The notes beneath the pieces are model-generated. The model was given only the letters and a program-made list of their open reading frames with translations. It made no database searches and was not told the origin of the DNA. The translations under genes were made by a program, and so were the position numbers. Positions 11,295 to 20,818 of a stretch of 64,000 bases of DNA are shown piece by piece (position 1 is the stretch's first letter; each line of letters begins with the position of its first letter). The DNA is from an uncultured Cedecea sp. GTDB lineage: Bacteria; Pseudomonadota; Gammaproteobacteria; Enterobacterales; Enterobacteriaceae. The stretch lies in assembly GCF_947498825.1 (NCBI RefSeq), contig NZ_CANMLV010000011.1, positions 62,001 to 126,000 of the forward strand. The letters run 5' to 3'.

Positions 11295-12579
11295 TAATTG
11301 ATCCCTTTGGGGCGCATGGTACCAGCATTAAGGCGAAACATAATGCCAGTATGCTACTCAAGGACTCCCCTTTGGCATACAGCAATAAGTCACTCAGACC
11401 ATAAATCGCTATCGCACCAGTGACAACAAATAACACGATATTTCTCTGAATACAGGCAGTATAAATTGCGGCGATATAGAAACCGAGTAGCAGTATTACG
11501 CCAAAGGTACCCTTTAATGAAAAGGTATCGATAAGCTCATTGTGTAAATGAACGTTCAGATAAGTTGTGGCTCCACGCAGACGGGTATCCTGTTTTGCTG
11601 CTGCCCTGATAGTATGGCTTCTTTGCTCAAGAGACTGGCCAAACGGATTTTCCTTACCGGCAATAATCCCGGCTTCCTGCATCGCAAATCGAGCGCCAAT
11701 AGAGGTTTTGCTATTTTCATTATTATAGGCATGCAGGTCGGTCTGGAAATTCGCATAACGTTTTTCTAGCATCGATTTTAGTGGCAGCATTGCCATTATG
11801 CCAAGAAGCAGAAAAGCGATTGCGGAACGGATCAGGGTAACTTTGTCATGGCGATAGTGTAGTAAAAACAGGCTGATGCTGAGCAGAGGATACACCAGTA
11901 TAGCGGCGCGGGTTTGCGTGAGTGTAATGGCGAAAAAAGAGAGTGCGAAATGTATAAGATAGAAAGTAACAGCGATATTTTTTCGAAAATGCAGTAACGC
12001 TTGTGAGGCAAGCAATGCCATTAACGTCAGTGTATAGGCTGTTCCTGTAGCTGGCTGAAAACCCAGAGCAACACGATAACCTGTCATATTCACTGAGTTA
12101 ACACTGAAGTATTTATAACAGACCCATGCATAAATGGCTAATGCCAGAAAAATAATGAAGTAATTGATAAATCTTGCTATCACAAGACAGAGTGGGGGCC
12201 TGATACTGAGTGCAGCCACTATCACAGAAGCAAAAATCATTGCCTTCCCGACATTCTGGTACGCGCGATAGGCCCCCAGAAAAGGCGTACCGGATTGTTT
12301 AAACATATGCACCCAAATAACCTGCATCAGGCCAAAGGCGAGCATTGTTGCCGGTAAAATTAATAACCGTTTATTTTCAAATATGCGTTGAAAATTTGCG
12401 CAGCAAAGTATAAATGAGAGCATAGCGGTAAAGGTAAAGATCTTCATCGCCTGATCGGGGTTAATAAACAGCCAGCTATATGAAAGCAGGCAGAAAAAAT
12501 AACAAAATACCGTAATGACCTGAAATGTCAGCGGGTATGCAGAATGAGCGGGATAGTTTACAGCACGACATAAAGGCAT
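11278..12579 (-). CDS. waaL: O-antigen ligase
   Basis: WaaL joins undecaprenyl-linked O antigen to the lipid A core at the periplasmic face of the inner membrane. The 433 residues form about ten to twelve hydrophobic segments, consistent with the Wzy_C ligase family. Two residues expected to be catalytic are visible: Arg224 in TQTRAAIL and the His of HLHNELID (344-349), matching the E. coli HxHNE-type motif in the large periplasmic loop. SLKGTFG follows. The ribosome binding site is weak, so the exact start is less sure; the ATG at 12579 is used. Its presence implies that the cell can make O antigen or another ligated polymer. Confidence 0.9.
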   Translation of the reverse strand: MPLCRAVNYPAHSAYPLTFQVITVFCYFFCLLSYSWLFINPDQAMKIFTFTAMLSFILCCANFQRIFENKRLLILPATMLAFGLMQVIWVHMFKQSGTPFLGAYRAYQNVGKAMIFASVIVAALSIRPPLCLVIARFINYFIIFLALAIYAWVCYKYFSVNSVNMTGYRVALGFQPATGTAYTLTLMALLASQALLHFRKNIAVTFYLIHFALSFFAITLTQTRAAILVYPLLSISLFLLHYRHDKVTLIRSAIAFLLLGIMAMLPLKSMLEKRYANFQTDLHAYNNENSKTSIGARFAMQEAGIIAGKENPFGQSLEQRSHTIRAAAKQDTRLRGATTYLNVHLHNELIDTFSLKGTFGVILLLGFYIAAIYTACIQRNIVLFVVTGAIAIYGLSDLLLYAKGESLSSILALCFALMLVPCAPKGSINDKKT

Positions 12580-12601
12580 AATTTTATTTTCAATTTATTT
12601 G

Positions 12602-13567
12602 TTATGGAGCGAATTGTTGGAGTCGTTCTTTTACTTGTTCCGCAGATATGGATGACATCTGTTTGTCTTGACTGATTAATGCCTGTTGGTTGAGCCCATA
12701 ACCACCGATTAAACCCGGATCTGTTGGCCCGTACAGCGTAATATTGGGTCTTGCCAGAGCAGCTGTAAGGTGACTTAACCCGGTATCAACGGAGACAACA
12801 AATTTAGCGCCCGCCAGAACTCGGGCCACCTCTTCAAGGCTCATACGCGGTAAAACGTCAACAAAGTTATAACCCTCCGCCAGTCTTTTTGCCCGAGCTT
12901 CTTCGTGAGGTGCTCCCCATGGCAGCTTAACCCTTAAACCACTCTCCGCCATTAATCCCAGAAGATCTCGCCAGTGTGTTTCTGGCCAGTGTTTATCATC
13001 TCTGGTGGTGGCGTGTAAGAATATGGCATAGTGACCAGCGCTGTCATTCGGAGGGGTCGGAAAGTGGCCGGCAATTGCATAATCACCAGACTGTGTCGGT
13101 TTGGTATAACCGAGGCTTTTAGCGAATAACTCTCGAATGCGCTCTACCGCATGCTGCTGCCAGATGACACGATGGCGGTGGTTATAAAACAGACTGGCTA
13201 AAGGTTCTCTGGCGCTATGCCAGTCGAGGCCATGTTTACTCCCTAGCGCCTTACGAGTCACCAGGGCTGCACTTTTAACCAAGCCCTGTGCGTCAATGAC
13301 ACAATCATAATTTTGGCTGTGTAGCTCTTGATAAAAGCGTTTACGGTCAGCACGATTTTCAGCAGAGAACCAATTCTTACGCCAGCGACGGATGGCAACC
13401 GGTATCACTCTGTCTACTGCCGGATGCCAGGAAGGGATTTGTGCAAATCCTTCTTCTACTACCCAGTCAAAACGGATCCCCTTTAGTGCTTGCATCGCAT
13501 CGGTCAGGGCGGGAAGCGAATGCAGAACGTCACCCATTGAAGAGGTTTTAACGATAAGAACCCGCAT
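12602..13567 (-). CDS. waaC: LPS heptosyltransferase I
   Basis: WaaC (RfaC, family GT9) transfers the first L-glycero-D-manno-heptose to Kdo. The 321 residues are close to the E. coli 319. It begins MRVLIVKTSSMGDVLHSLPAL, has ATTRDDKHWPE and the donor-site motif SVDTGLSHLTAALARPNITLYGPTDP in the C-terminal half. Its ATG overlaps the waaF stop by one base (TAATG), so the two are coupled. The order hldD-waaF-waaC-waaL is standard for Enterobacterales. Confidence 0.97.
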   Translation of the reverse strand: MRVLIVKTSSMGDVLHSLPALTDAMQALKGIRFDWVVEEGFAQIPSWHPAVDRVIPVAIRRWRKNWFSAENRADRKRFYQELHSQNYDCVIDAQGLVKSAALVTRKALGSKHGLDWHSAREPLASLFYNHRHRVIWQQHAVERIRELFAKSLGYTKPTQSGDYAIAGHFPTPPNDSAGHYAIFLHATTRDDKHWPETHWRDLLGLMAESGLRVKLPWGAPHEEARAKRLAEGYNFVDVLPRMSLEEVARVLAGAKFVVSVDTGLSHLTAALARPNITLYGPTDPGLIGGYGLNQQALISQDKQMSSISAEQVKERLQQFAP

Positions 13568-14616
13568 TAGTTATCCTTACTGGAAGTCAGTAAATCAGTT
13601 AACGCACTCAGCACGCTATCCGGAGTAATATCAATCAAACTCTGATGATAACCCTCTGCCCCGTCACCTTTACGGACTTTCAGGTAACCCTCAATGAGAC
13701 GAATCACTTTCGCGTGGTGCGAGAGTGGTGGGGTGAAGTCAGGACTGCTTGGGCCATAAAGGGCAACTAATGGACGACCGAGTGCTGCGGCAATATGCAT
13801 CAAACCCGAATCATTGGTGACAACCCCCTGACAGGCGGAAAGCAGAATAACCGCCTGTTCAAGTTGTGTATCACCTGCAAGATTACGACACCAGTCTTGT
13901 TGTGAGGGGGTCAGCATTGCCAGAATATCGTTACCGGCTTCTCTGTCTTTAGCTGAACCAAAGAGGACAACCTGATACCCGCTGTCGATAAGCTTTCCGG
14001 CAAGTGTTGCATAGTGATAATGCGGCCAGCGTTTCGCCGGACCAAATTCTGCGCCAGGACAAAAACCGATAATCGGCCGGGTTCTGTCGAGTGAAAACAG
14101 GTTACAGAGGCGTGTTTGTTCATCTTCCGTCACGCTAAGTTTTGGCCATAACAAGGGCTGCGGTAAGTCTTTGGCTGATGTTATCTGCGACTTGTCATAG
14201 CCCAGCGCCACATAACGCTGCACCATCAAGGGGAAGGCGGGTTTATCTAAAACACGAATGTCATTTAACAGGCCGTAACGCATTTCGCCTCGCCAGCCAA
14301 CACGTTGACTGATGCCGGCAAAAAAAGGTACCAGAGCAGATTTAAACGAATTGGGTAATACATAAGCCCTGTCATAGCCTTTGTTGCGCAGGCTGTGCCC
14401 CAGTCGTCGACGTTCGCCGAGCGCCAGAGCGCCATGCCCTAGTGGCATAGCAATAGCTTCGTTGACTTCAGGCATTCGCGCTAACAAAGGACGGCACCAT
14501 GCAGGTGCCATCACATCGATTATCGCCTGGGGATAACGCGCCTTGAGCGTACGGTACAGACTTTGTGACATCATCATGTCACCCACCCATGACGGGCCAA
14601 TCACCAGAATTTTCAT
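13567..14616 (-). CDS. waaF: LPS heptosyltransferase II
   Basis: WaaF (RfaF, family GT9) adds the second inner-core heptose. The 349 residues match the E. coli length of 348. It begins MKILVIGPSWVGDMMMSQSL and has FCPGAEFGPAKRWP and the donor motif NDSGLMHIAAALGRPLVALYGPSSP. It lies 14 bases after the hldD stop and overlaps waaC by one base. All of this supports a single hldD-waaFCL transcription unit that continues into the GT2, waaQ and GT8 genes. Confidence 0.97.
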   Translation of the reverse strand: MKILVIGPSWVGDMMMSQSLYRTLKARYPQAIIDVMAPAWCRPLLARMPEVNEAIAMPLGHGALALGERRRLGHSLRNKGYDRAYVLPNSFKSALVPFFAGISQRVGWRGEMRYGLLNDIRVLDKPAFPLMVQRYVALGYDKSQITSAKDLPQPLLWPKLSVTEDEQTRLCNLFSLDRTRPIIGFCPGAEFGPAKRWPHYHYATLAGKLIDSGYQVVLFGSAKDREAGNDILAMLTPSQQDWCRNLAGDTQLEQAVILLSACQGVVTNDSGLMHIAAALGRPLVALYGPSSPDFTPPLSHHAKVIRLIEGYLKVRKGDGAEGYHQSLIDITPDSVLSALTDLLTSSKDN

Positions 14617-14630
14617 GTGTTATTTAGCCC

Positions 14631-15563
14631 TTACACAACAGGGTTTAGCCATTTCATATATTCCGCAACGCCTTCGGCGACGGTTTTGAATGGTTTATCG
14701 TAGCCAGCAGCACGCAGGTTTGTCAGGTCTGCCTGGGTAAATGCCTGGTAACGTCCTTTTAATTTATCCGGGAAGGGAATGTATTCGATGCTGCCTTTCT
14801 GGTGGAAAGCGAGAGCGGCATCGGCTACCGCCTGGAATGACTCTGCGCGCCCGGTTCCGCAGTTATAGATACCGGATACGCCATTTTCCAGGAACCACAG
14901 GTTAACTGCTGCGACATCGCCTACATAAACAAAATCACGTTTAAAACCGTCACTGCCTGCAAACAGTTTTGGATTCTCACCGTTATTTAATTGGGTGTTT
15001 AAGTGGAAAGCGACGCTCGCCATACTGCCTTTGTGCCCTTCGCGTGGACCATAGACATTGAAGTAACGAAAACCCGTCACCTGAGAATTTGCTTCAGGCA
15101 GAATTTGGCGAACATATTCGTCGAACAGGAATTTAGAGTAGCCATAAACGTTCAGCGGCTGTTCATACTGACGAGATTCAATAAAGTCCTGGTTACGACC
15201 GCCATAGGTTGCCGCGGAGGAAGCGTACAAAAACGGAATTTCACGATCCAGACAATAGTGAAGGAGCTCTTTAGAGTACTGATAGTTGTTATCCATCATG
15301 TACTTACCATCCCACTCTGTCGTTGAGGAGCAGGCCCCTTCATGGAATACGGCCTCAACATCCCCAAATGACTCATCGGCCAGTAGCTGGATAAGAAAAT
15401 CTTCTTTATCCATATAGTCTGCGATATCGAGGTCAGCAAGATTAACGAATTTAGTTCCGTCTTTCAGGTTATCAACAACTAAAATGTCTCTGTAACCTTT
15501 CTCGTTAAGAGATTTAATAATGTTGCTACCGATCATGCCAGCGCCGCCAGTCACAATAATCAT
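14631..15563 (-). CDS. hldD: ADP-L-glycero-D-manno-heptose 6-epimerase
   Basis: HldD (RfaD, GmhD) converts ADP-D-glycero- to ADP-L-glycero-D-manno-heptose, the donor used by WaaC and WaaF. The start at 15563 gives a 310-residue protein, exactly the E. coli length, beginning [14 protein letters not shown]; an in-frame upstream start at 15602 would add 13 residues not found in the family. The Rossmann GxxGxxG, the Tyr140-x3-Lys144 catalytic pair (YGYSK) and [16 protein letters not shown] are present. Residue 10 of the glycine loop is Met where E. coli has Phe, a conservative change. It is first in the - strand LPS operon. Confidence 0.97.
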   Translation of the reverse strand: MIIVTGGAGMIGSNIIKSLNEKGYRDILVVDNLKDGTKFVNLADLDIADYMDKEDFLIQLLADESFGDVEAVFHEGACSSTTEWDGKYMMDNNYQYSKELLHYCLDREIPFLYASSAATYGGRNQDFIESRQYEQPLNVYGYSKFLFDEYVRQILPEANSQVTGFRYFNVYGPREGHKGSMASVAFHLNTQLNNGENPKLFAGSDGFKRDFVYVGDVAAVNLWFLENGVSGIYNCGTGRAESFQAVADAALAFHQKGSIEYIPFPDKLKGRYQAFTQADLTNLRAAGYDKPFKTVAEGVAEYMKWLNPVV

Positions 15564-15643
15564 ATGCTTAACCTTTAAAAGATAAGAGCCATAAGACCGC
15601 ATGTCTCAGGCGTTAATTGCTTCAATTATAGCATTACAAAGTT

Positions 15644-15663
15644 CTCCCGCATAATGGCGGGAG
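15644..15663. terminator. hairpin between yibQ and hldD
   Basis: Perfect 7-bp stem CTCCCGC / GCGGGAG with an ATAATG loop. It lies downstream of yibQ and about 80 bases upstream of hldD. On the - strand it is followed by AACTTT, not a long T run, so termination would be partial at best. In E. coli kbl-tdh occupies this gap. Confidence 0.4.
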
Positions 15664-15820
15664 TTAATAGAATTAGTGATTTATGCGAAAGTATCCCGAT
15701 CCTTAATCTAAAATATCGCAAAAAATCACTGTTGCGATATTAAATTTCAACAGAATGCAATCAAAGAACAGACGACAGTGGTATTCGGTCACAGGCCCTG
15801 TCTGTGAACTGTCTACGACA

Positions 15821-16789
15821 TTAGGGCTGCGTGATGACTTGATGCTCTGTCGTTGCCGGCCATTGCTGCCATAGAGAGTTTATCGCACGATCTTTAACCC
15901 CATTGAGACTCTCTATCAGTACATTGAAGTAAGTCGTGACATAAACTGGCTCTATCGGTTTTTCAGGCTTACAAAGCTGTACGCCACGGAAAGGGTTACG
16001 CGGTGGTGTTTTTACAGGCTTAGTCTGCGGAGTTGCAGGCCGGACTGGAGTCGAGGTATCGGTATAGGGTTCGTTCAGTAAATGACTCGGACGAACCAAG
16101 GTTATATCTGAAGGTAAATCAGATACCATTTGTTTAAGAACGCGAACAGTAGATGGATGAGGATGGCCTATGGCAATGGCCGAACCCGTCTGGCGTGCGA
16201 CGTGTATCGCCCGGTTAAACTGCGTCCGAATATCTGCTTCTTTCTGGCTGTCATCAAGAAAGACTTTACGTTTAATCACCTTAACCCGGGTACCGTTAGC
16301 TGCGCGCATTGCCTGGCTGTTACCGATAGTCATACTGTCCAGAAAATAGAGATTATATTGCTCCAGCGCCAGCATCACTTTCTGCATACCAAACAAATTT
16401 GAAGTCATGGCGCTACCCATATGATTATTCAGGCCAACAGCATGGGGAACTTTATTGACGGCATCACGAATAATACGCTCTATTTCACTGCTGCTCATTT
16501 CTGGCCGTAGTGTGTCTTTTTCCAATGGCTGCTTACTGAGCGGGGCCATCGGTAGATGAATTAACACCTCATGCCCCTGATTATGCGCCTTGATTGCCAT
16601 TTCTCGGGCATGAGGCGCATTGGGAAGTACGGCAACAGAAATGTTGGGAGATAAGGTCAGAACTTGATTTTCTTGAGCCGGGCGATAACCAAAGTCATCA
16701 ATGACAATCGCCAGTTTACCGGCTAACGCTGAACCAGTCAGCATTAGCCCGCAGCTAAACAGGACACGTAACGTACGAAGCAATGGCAA
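15821..16789 (-). CDS. yibQ: divergent polysaccharide deacetylase family protein YibQ
   Basis: An exported 322-residue protein of the divergent polysaccharide deacetylase family (DUF610). A signal peptide spans about residues 1-23 (hydrophobic LFSCGLMLTGSALA, then GK). The deacetylase-like core shows IVIDDFGY, HEVLIHLPMAP, GLNNHMGSAM and IAIGHPHPST. The C-terminal 80 residues are proline- and threonine-rich and less conserved. Its substrate is unknown; the link to EnvC suggests a part in cell-wall turnover. It begins 3 bases after the envC stop, so the two are an operon. Confidence 0.9.
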   Translation of the reverse strand: MPLLRTLRVLFSCGLMLTGSALAGKLAIVIDDFGYRPAQENQVLTLSPNISVAVLPNAPHAREMAIKAHNQGHEVLIHLPMAPLSKQPLEKDTLRPEMSSSEIERIIRDAVNKVPHAVGLNNHMGSAMTSNLFGMQKVMLALEQYNLYFLDSMTIGNSQAMRAANGTRVKVIKRKVFLDDSQKEADIRTQFNRAIHVARQTGSAIAIGHPHPSTVRVLKQMVSDLPSDITLVRPSHLLNEPYTDTSTPVRPATPQTKPVKTPPRNPFRGVQLCKPEKPIEPVYVTTYFNVLIESLNGVKDRAINSLWQQWPATTEHQVITQP

Positions 16790-16792
16790 AAC

Positions 16793-18055
16793 TTATTTCC
16801 CCAACCACGGTTGTGGATTGACGGCCTGGCCTTGGCGACGGATTTCAAAATAAAGTGATGGACGGCCCTGACCACCACTGCTACCCACCAGAGCGATAGG
16901 CTGACCGGCACGAACCTGCGTGCCAACTTTAACCAATGCGCTTTGGTTATAGCCATAGAGACTCATATCACCTTTACCATGTTCCACGACCACTACCAAG
17001 CCATAACCCTGTAGCCAGTCGGCGAGGATCACGCGTCCGTCAGCAATCGCTTTTACTTCTGAACCTTCTGGCGCAGAAATAACGATACCTTTCCAACGTA
17101 GTTCACCTTGTAGTCGTTCGCCATAGCGATGCAGCAATGAACCGCGTACCGGCCAGTAGGCATCGCCCTTTGGTGTTCCCAGCCCACCGGTGCGTGAAAT
17201 CAATGAACGTTCGCTATCGGTCGGTTTATAGGTGGAGCCTTTTTTGGTCGCTTCCTGCTGACGATCACGGACTTTCTGCGCCTCACGCGCTTCTTGTTCG
17301 GCGCGGGCTTTGGCAGCCGCTGCTGCACGGGCTATTTGATTTTGCAGACGCGTCTCGTTCTGACGCATTTCGGTTAATTTTTGCTGACCTTGCTGGAGCG
17401 ACGATTCCAGGCTGGCGAGCGTTTTTTGACGTTGATTACGCGCACTTTCCAGCTTAGCTTGTTGAGCCTGTTGCTCGTAAAGCAATGTTTGTTGTTCGCT
17501 CTGTTTCTCTTCCAAAGCTGCTTTTTGTGTAGCAACTTCTTCTTTGGTTTGTTTCAGGTCGACGATAGTTTGCTGTCGGGCAGCATTCAGGTAACCGAAA
17601 TAAGCCTGTAGTCTTTGACCACGCTGGCTTTCTTCACCGCTGAGAAGAAACTGCATACCACTGTGTTCCCCCTGGCGAAAAGCGGCATCAAGTTGCGCTG
17701 CCAGGTTACGCTCTTGTGTTGCCTGCTGTTTTTGCAGTTTTGCCAGGGAGGCGTTCATCTCTGAGACCTGGCGATTTAAAACAGCGAGTGTACTTTGGGT
17801 TTCACGAAGCTTACTACTGGCGGCAGCAATCTCTTGTTCCTGAGCTTTCAGTTGGTTGAGCAATACCGAACGCTGTTGCTGCTGCTGGCGAACCTGGCGT
17901 TCCTGAGAGGCAATATTTTGCTGAAGAGACTTTAATTCCTCCGCATTATTGGCATGTGCGGAGAAAGTGCACAATAAAACACCAGCACTGAACAGGCTGG
18001 CGCAGATAACGGGTTTTATGGCCCAAGCTTTCAATAAAATTGTTGTATCCCTCAT
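16793..18055 (-). CDS. envC: murein hydrolase activator EnvC
   Basis: EnvC is a periplasmic activator of the amidases AmiA and AmiB at the division septum and is recruited by FtsEX. The 420 residues match E. coli (419). A signal sequence covers about residues 1-35. A long Gln/Glu/Arg-rich coiled coil spans about 36-250. The C-terminal LytM domain runs over about 300-420. The LytM domain lacks the zinc ligands of true peptidases: SLYFEI stands where active enzymes have an HxH-type motif, as expected for the non-catalytic activator. It precedes yibQ by 3 bases. gpmI, its usual upstream neighbour, is absent. Confidence 0.95.
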   Translation of the reverse strand: MRDTTILLKAWAIKPVICASLFSAGVLLCTFSAHANNAEELKSLQQNIASQERQVRQQQQQRSVLLNQLKAQEQEIAAASSKLRETQSTLAVLNRQVSEMNASLAKLQKQQATQERNLAAQLDAAFRQGEHSGMQFLLSGEESQRGQRLQAYFGYLNAARQQTIVDLKQTKEEVATQKAALEEKQSEQQTLLYEQQAQQAKLESARNQRQKTLASLESSLQQGQQKLTEMRQNETRLQNQIARAAAAAKARAEQEAREAQKVRDRQQEATKKGSTYKPTDSERSLISRTGGLGTPKGDAYWPVRGSLLHRYGERLQGELRWKGIVISAPEGSEVKAIADGRVILADWLQGYGLVVVVEHGKGDMSLYGYNQSALVKVGTQVRAGQPIALVGSSGGQGRPSLYFEIRRQGQAVNPQPWLGK

Positions 18056-18432
18056 AGCTTAGGATTATTTCACGATGAACAGTAGCTTACCAGTCAACTC
18101 TTAATCCGTTCCTTGTCTCGACAGTATACTGAAAGAGTCGGTATCAGTGTGTGTTAATCTACTGTATATGCTCGATGCTGAGACCGAGTAACAGGGGGAT
18201 TGTTCCAGGGAGAGGATATTTTTATCCTCTATGAATGAACGTCGTTTATTAGACATCTCTTTACAAAAATAGCTTGAATTATTGCGAGTTTTATTCTGGA
18301 ACAGGATTTTTTTAGTAACAAACCGCAGAATATGCATAACATCGCCCAGACTGGCTGTAATTGACGCAACGCGAATGTATACTCTCTACTTGGTTTTCTT
18401 ACTTAATACATAGTCGGGAGTGACTACCCCCC
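18056..18432. other. intergenic region between envC and yibN, without gpmI
   Basis: These 377 bases separate divergent envC and yibN. In E. coli gpmI (yibO) lies here ahead of envC. No phosphoglycerate mutase motif is visible in any frame. A 78-codon frame on the - strand (18101-18337) is Ser/Thr-rich with no recognisable domain and is taken as chance. The region should hold promoters for both flanking genes, but none is clear enough to name. Confidence 0.6.
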
Positions 18433-18864
18433 ATGCAAGAAATTATGCAATTTGTTGGCCGCCATCCTATCCTCAGTCTGGCGTGGATTGGCTTACTGGC
18501 TGCCGTACTGTTCACCACCTTTAAGGGACTCGCCTCTAAAGTCAAAGTGATAACGCGTGGCGAAACAACCCGTTTAATTAACCATGAAGATGCCGTTGTA
18601 GTTGATGTTCGTTCGCGTGATGATTTCCGTAAAGGACACATTGCTAACGCTATCAATGTCCCGGCTGGTGATATTAAAAAAGGTACTTTTGGTGAGCTGG
18701 ATAAATATAAAGAGAAAGCGGTCATTGTAGTATGTAGCAATGGTGTCTCTTCTCAGGAACCAGCGACCTTACTGCATAAGGCTGGTTTCGCAAAAGTCTC
18801 TTTGCTGAAAGAAGGTATTTCTGGCTGGTCTGGTGAAAACCTGCCGTTAGTTCGTGGTAAATAA
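18433..18864 (+). CDS. yibN: membrane-anchored rhodanese-like protein YibN
   Basis: A 143-residue single-domain rhodanese with an N-terminal membrane helix at about residues 12-30 ([18 protein letters not shown]). The rhodanese domain follows with [16 protein letters not shown] and the active-site loop CSNGVSS, whose persulfide Cys is residue 101. It probably transfers sulfane sulfur or senses thiols in the cytoplasm, but its physiological partner is not established. The next genes (grxC, secB) form the usual yibN-grxC-secB-gpsA-cysE run. Confidence 0.93.
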   Translation: MQEIMQFVGRHPILSLAWIGLLAAVLFTTFKGLASKVKVITRGETTRLINHEDAVVVDVRSRDDFRKGHIANAINVPAGDIKKGTFGELDKYKEKAVIVVCSNGVSSQEPATLLHKAGFAKVSLLKEGISGWSGENLPLVRGK

Positions 18865-18892
18865 TCTGCAAAATAGACAGGTAGATAAGCTC

Positions 18893-19144
18893 ATGGCGAA
18901 TATTGAAATCTATACCAAAGCGACATGCCCATTTTGCCATCGTGCAAAAGCGCTCCTGAACACCAAAGGTGTAACTTTCCAGGAATTACCTATTGATGGT
19001 AATGCGGAGAAGCGGGAAGAGATGATCAACCGTAGTGGCAGAACGACAGTGCCACAAATTTTTATTGATACACAGCACATTGGCGGTTGCGATGACTTGT
19101 ATGCATTAGATGCGCGTGGTGGACTTGACCCACTGCTCAGCTAA
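18893..19144 (+). CDS. grxC: glutaredoxin 3
   Basis: GrxC is a small thiol-disulfide oxidoreductase that uses glutathione. The start ATG at 18893 gives 83 residues, the normal length; the frame extends 13 codons upstream, but those residues are not conserved. The redox centre CPFC is at residues 12-15, TVPQIF provides the cis-proline loop and GGCDDL the glutathione-binding site. It lies 28 bases after yibN and just before secB. Confidence 0.96.
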   Translation: MANIEIYTKATCPFCHRAKALLNTKGVTFQELPIDGNAEKREEMINRSGRTTVPQIFIDTQHIGGCDDLYALDARGGLDPLLS

Positions 19145-19252
19145 GGCAATATGAGTTTGATATATACCCAGAATGATCTTCGTACCTACAAGTAAGGCGA
19201 ATGATTTTGGTGCAGTAGAATTACGCACATTTAAAATTAAAGGATTTTTATA

Positions 19253-19720
19253 ATGTCAGAACAAAACAGTACCGAGATGGCTTTCCAGATTCAGCGTGTT
19301 TACACCAAGGATGTTTCTTTTGAAGCTCCAGCAGCACCTCACGTATTCCAGAAAGAATGGCAGCCAGAAGTTAAGCTGGACTTAGACACGGCTTCCAGCC
19401 AGCTGGCAGACGATGTATATGAAGTTGTTTTACGTGTGACTGTTACGGCAACTTTAGGTGAGGAGACCGCTTTCCTGTGTGAAGTACAGCAAGCAGGTAT
19501 TTTCTCTATCGGTGGAATCGAAGGCAACCAGCTGGCACATTGCCTGGGTGCATACTGCCCGAACATTCTGTTCCCGTATGCGCGTGAATGCATCACCAGT
19601 CTTGTTTCTCGCGGTACTTTCCCGCAGCTGAACCTTGCTCCAGTAAACTTTGATGCATTGTTCATGAGCTATTTGCAGCAGCAAGCGGGTGAAGGTGCTG
19701 AAACACATCAGGATGCCTGA
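19253..19720 (+). CDS. secB: protein-export chaperone SecB
   Basis: SecB keeps pre-proteins unfolded and hands them to SecA. The 155 residues match E. coli. Conserved stretches include [16 protein letters not shown] near the start, EVQQAGIF and NILFPYARE, then [15 protein letters not shown]. The C-terminus is acidic and flexible. The stop codon overlaps the gpsA start by one base (TGATG), so translation is coupled. Confidence 0.98.
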   Translation: MSEQNSTEMAFQIQRVYTKDVSFEAPAAPHVFQKEWQPEVKLDLDTASSQLADDVYEVVLRVTVTATLGEETAFLCEVQQAGIFSIGGIEGNQLAHCLGAYCPNILFPYARECITSLVSRGTFPQLNLAPVNFDALFMSYLQQQAGEGAETHQDA

Positions 19721-20739
19721 TGGACAGCATTAACGCTTCAATGACAGTAATCGGTGCCGGTTCTTACGGCACCGCTCTCGCGATTACGCTTGCCAGAAAT
19801 GGTCATGACGTTGTGTTATGGGGGCATGACCCGAAACATATCGCAACGCTTCAGGCAGATCGCTGTAATGTGGCTTTTCTTCCTGACGTTCCTTTTCCTG
19901 AAACACTGCATCTGGAAAGCGATCTGTCTGCAGCATTGAGCGCAAGCCGTAATATTCTGGTTGTCGTACCCAGCCATGTTTTTGGTAATGTGTTGCACCA
20001 GATTAAACCGCTGATGCGCGCAGATGCCCGCATTGTCTGGGCCACCAAAGGTCTGGAGGCTGAAACCGGGCGGCTACTGCAAGACGTGGCGCGTGAAGTT
20101 CTCGGCGATGATATTCCGCTCGCGGTTATTTCAGGCCCGAGTTTTGCGAAAGAGCTGGCGGCGGGTTTACCGACCGCGATTTCTCTGGCGGCCACAGATG
20201 CCCAATTTACTGATGACCTGCAACATTTGCTGCATTGTGGCAAAAGTTTCCGTGTTTACAGTAACCCTGATTTTATTGGGGTTCAGCTTGGTGGTGCGGT
20301 AAAAAATGTTATCGCTATTGGCGCGGGCATGTCTGATGGAATTGGCTTTGGTGCTAATGCCAGAACGGCGCTTATCACTCGTGGACTGGCGGAAATGAGC
20401 CGTCTGGGTAGCGCATTAGGCGCTTCGCCAGAAACCTTTATGGGTATGGCAGGATTAGGTGATCTGGTACTGACTTGTACCGATAACCAGTCGCGTAACC
20501 GACGTTTTGGTATGATGCTGGGTCAGGGACTTGACGTTGATGCTGCTCAACAGCAGATAGGACAAGTTGTTGAAGGTTACCGCAATACTAAAGAAGTTCG
20601 TGAGCTGGCATCACGGGTTGGGGTTGAAATGCCCATTACCGAAGAAATTTATCAGGTCTTGTATTGCGGAAAAAATGTGCGCGAGGCAGCATTGACTCTG
20701 CTTGGCCGTACACGCAAAGATGAAAGAAGTCGTCAGTAA
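19720..20739 (+). CDS. gpsA: glycerol-3-phosphate dehydrogenase [NAD(P)+]
   Basis: GpsA reduces dihydroxyacetone phosphate to sn-glycerol-3-phosphate for phospholipid synthesis. The 339 residues equal the E. coli length. A dinucleotide-binding loop ([10 protein letters not shown]) lies at residues 12-21, and [13 protein letters not shown] carries the catalytic Lys. [14 protein letters not shown] and GLGDLVLTC are also typical. The start overlaps the secB stop; cysE follows after 79 bases. Confidence 0.98.
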   Translation: MDSINASMTVIGAGSYGTALAITLARNGHDVVLWGHDPKHIATLQADRCNVAFLPDVPFPETLHLESDLSAALSASRNILVVVPSHVFGNVLHQIKPLMRADARIVWATKGLEAETGRLLQDVAREVLGDDIPLAVISGPSFAKELAAGLPTAISLAATDAQFTDDLQHLLHCGKSFRVYSNPDFIGVQLGGAVKNVIAIGAGMSDGIGFGANARTALITRGLAEMSRLGSALGASPETFMGMAGLGDLVLTCTDNQSRNRRFGMMLGQGLDVDAAQQQIGQVVEGYRNTKEVRELASRVGVEMPITEEIYQVLYCGKNVREAALTLLGRTRKDERSRQ

Positions 20740-20818
20740 TAGACGATATCTCGTCATGCTGTAACCAAAGCGCCCTGGCACTGGTTGTCGGGCGTTATTT
20801 TTTATCTGGAGAGAAGCA

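Noticed and set aside
18101-18337. 78-codon frame on the - strand between envC and yibN
   Set aside because: Ser/Thr-rich low-complexity translation, no ribosome binding site and no phosphoglycerate mutase motif; not a gpmI remnant.
18479-18487. Possible CRISPR, prophage, integrase or insertion sequence anywhere in the window
   Set aside because: No regularly spaced repeats, transposase, integrase or phage genes were seen; the short interval given is only a placeholder for a window-wide negative.
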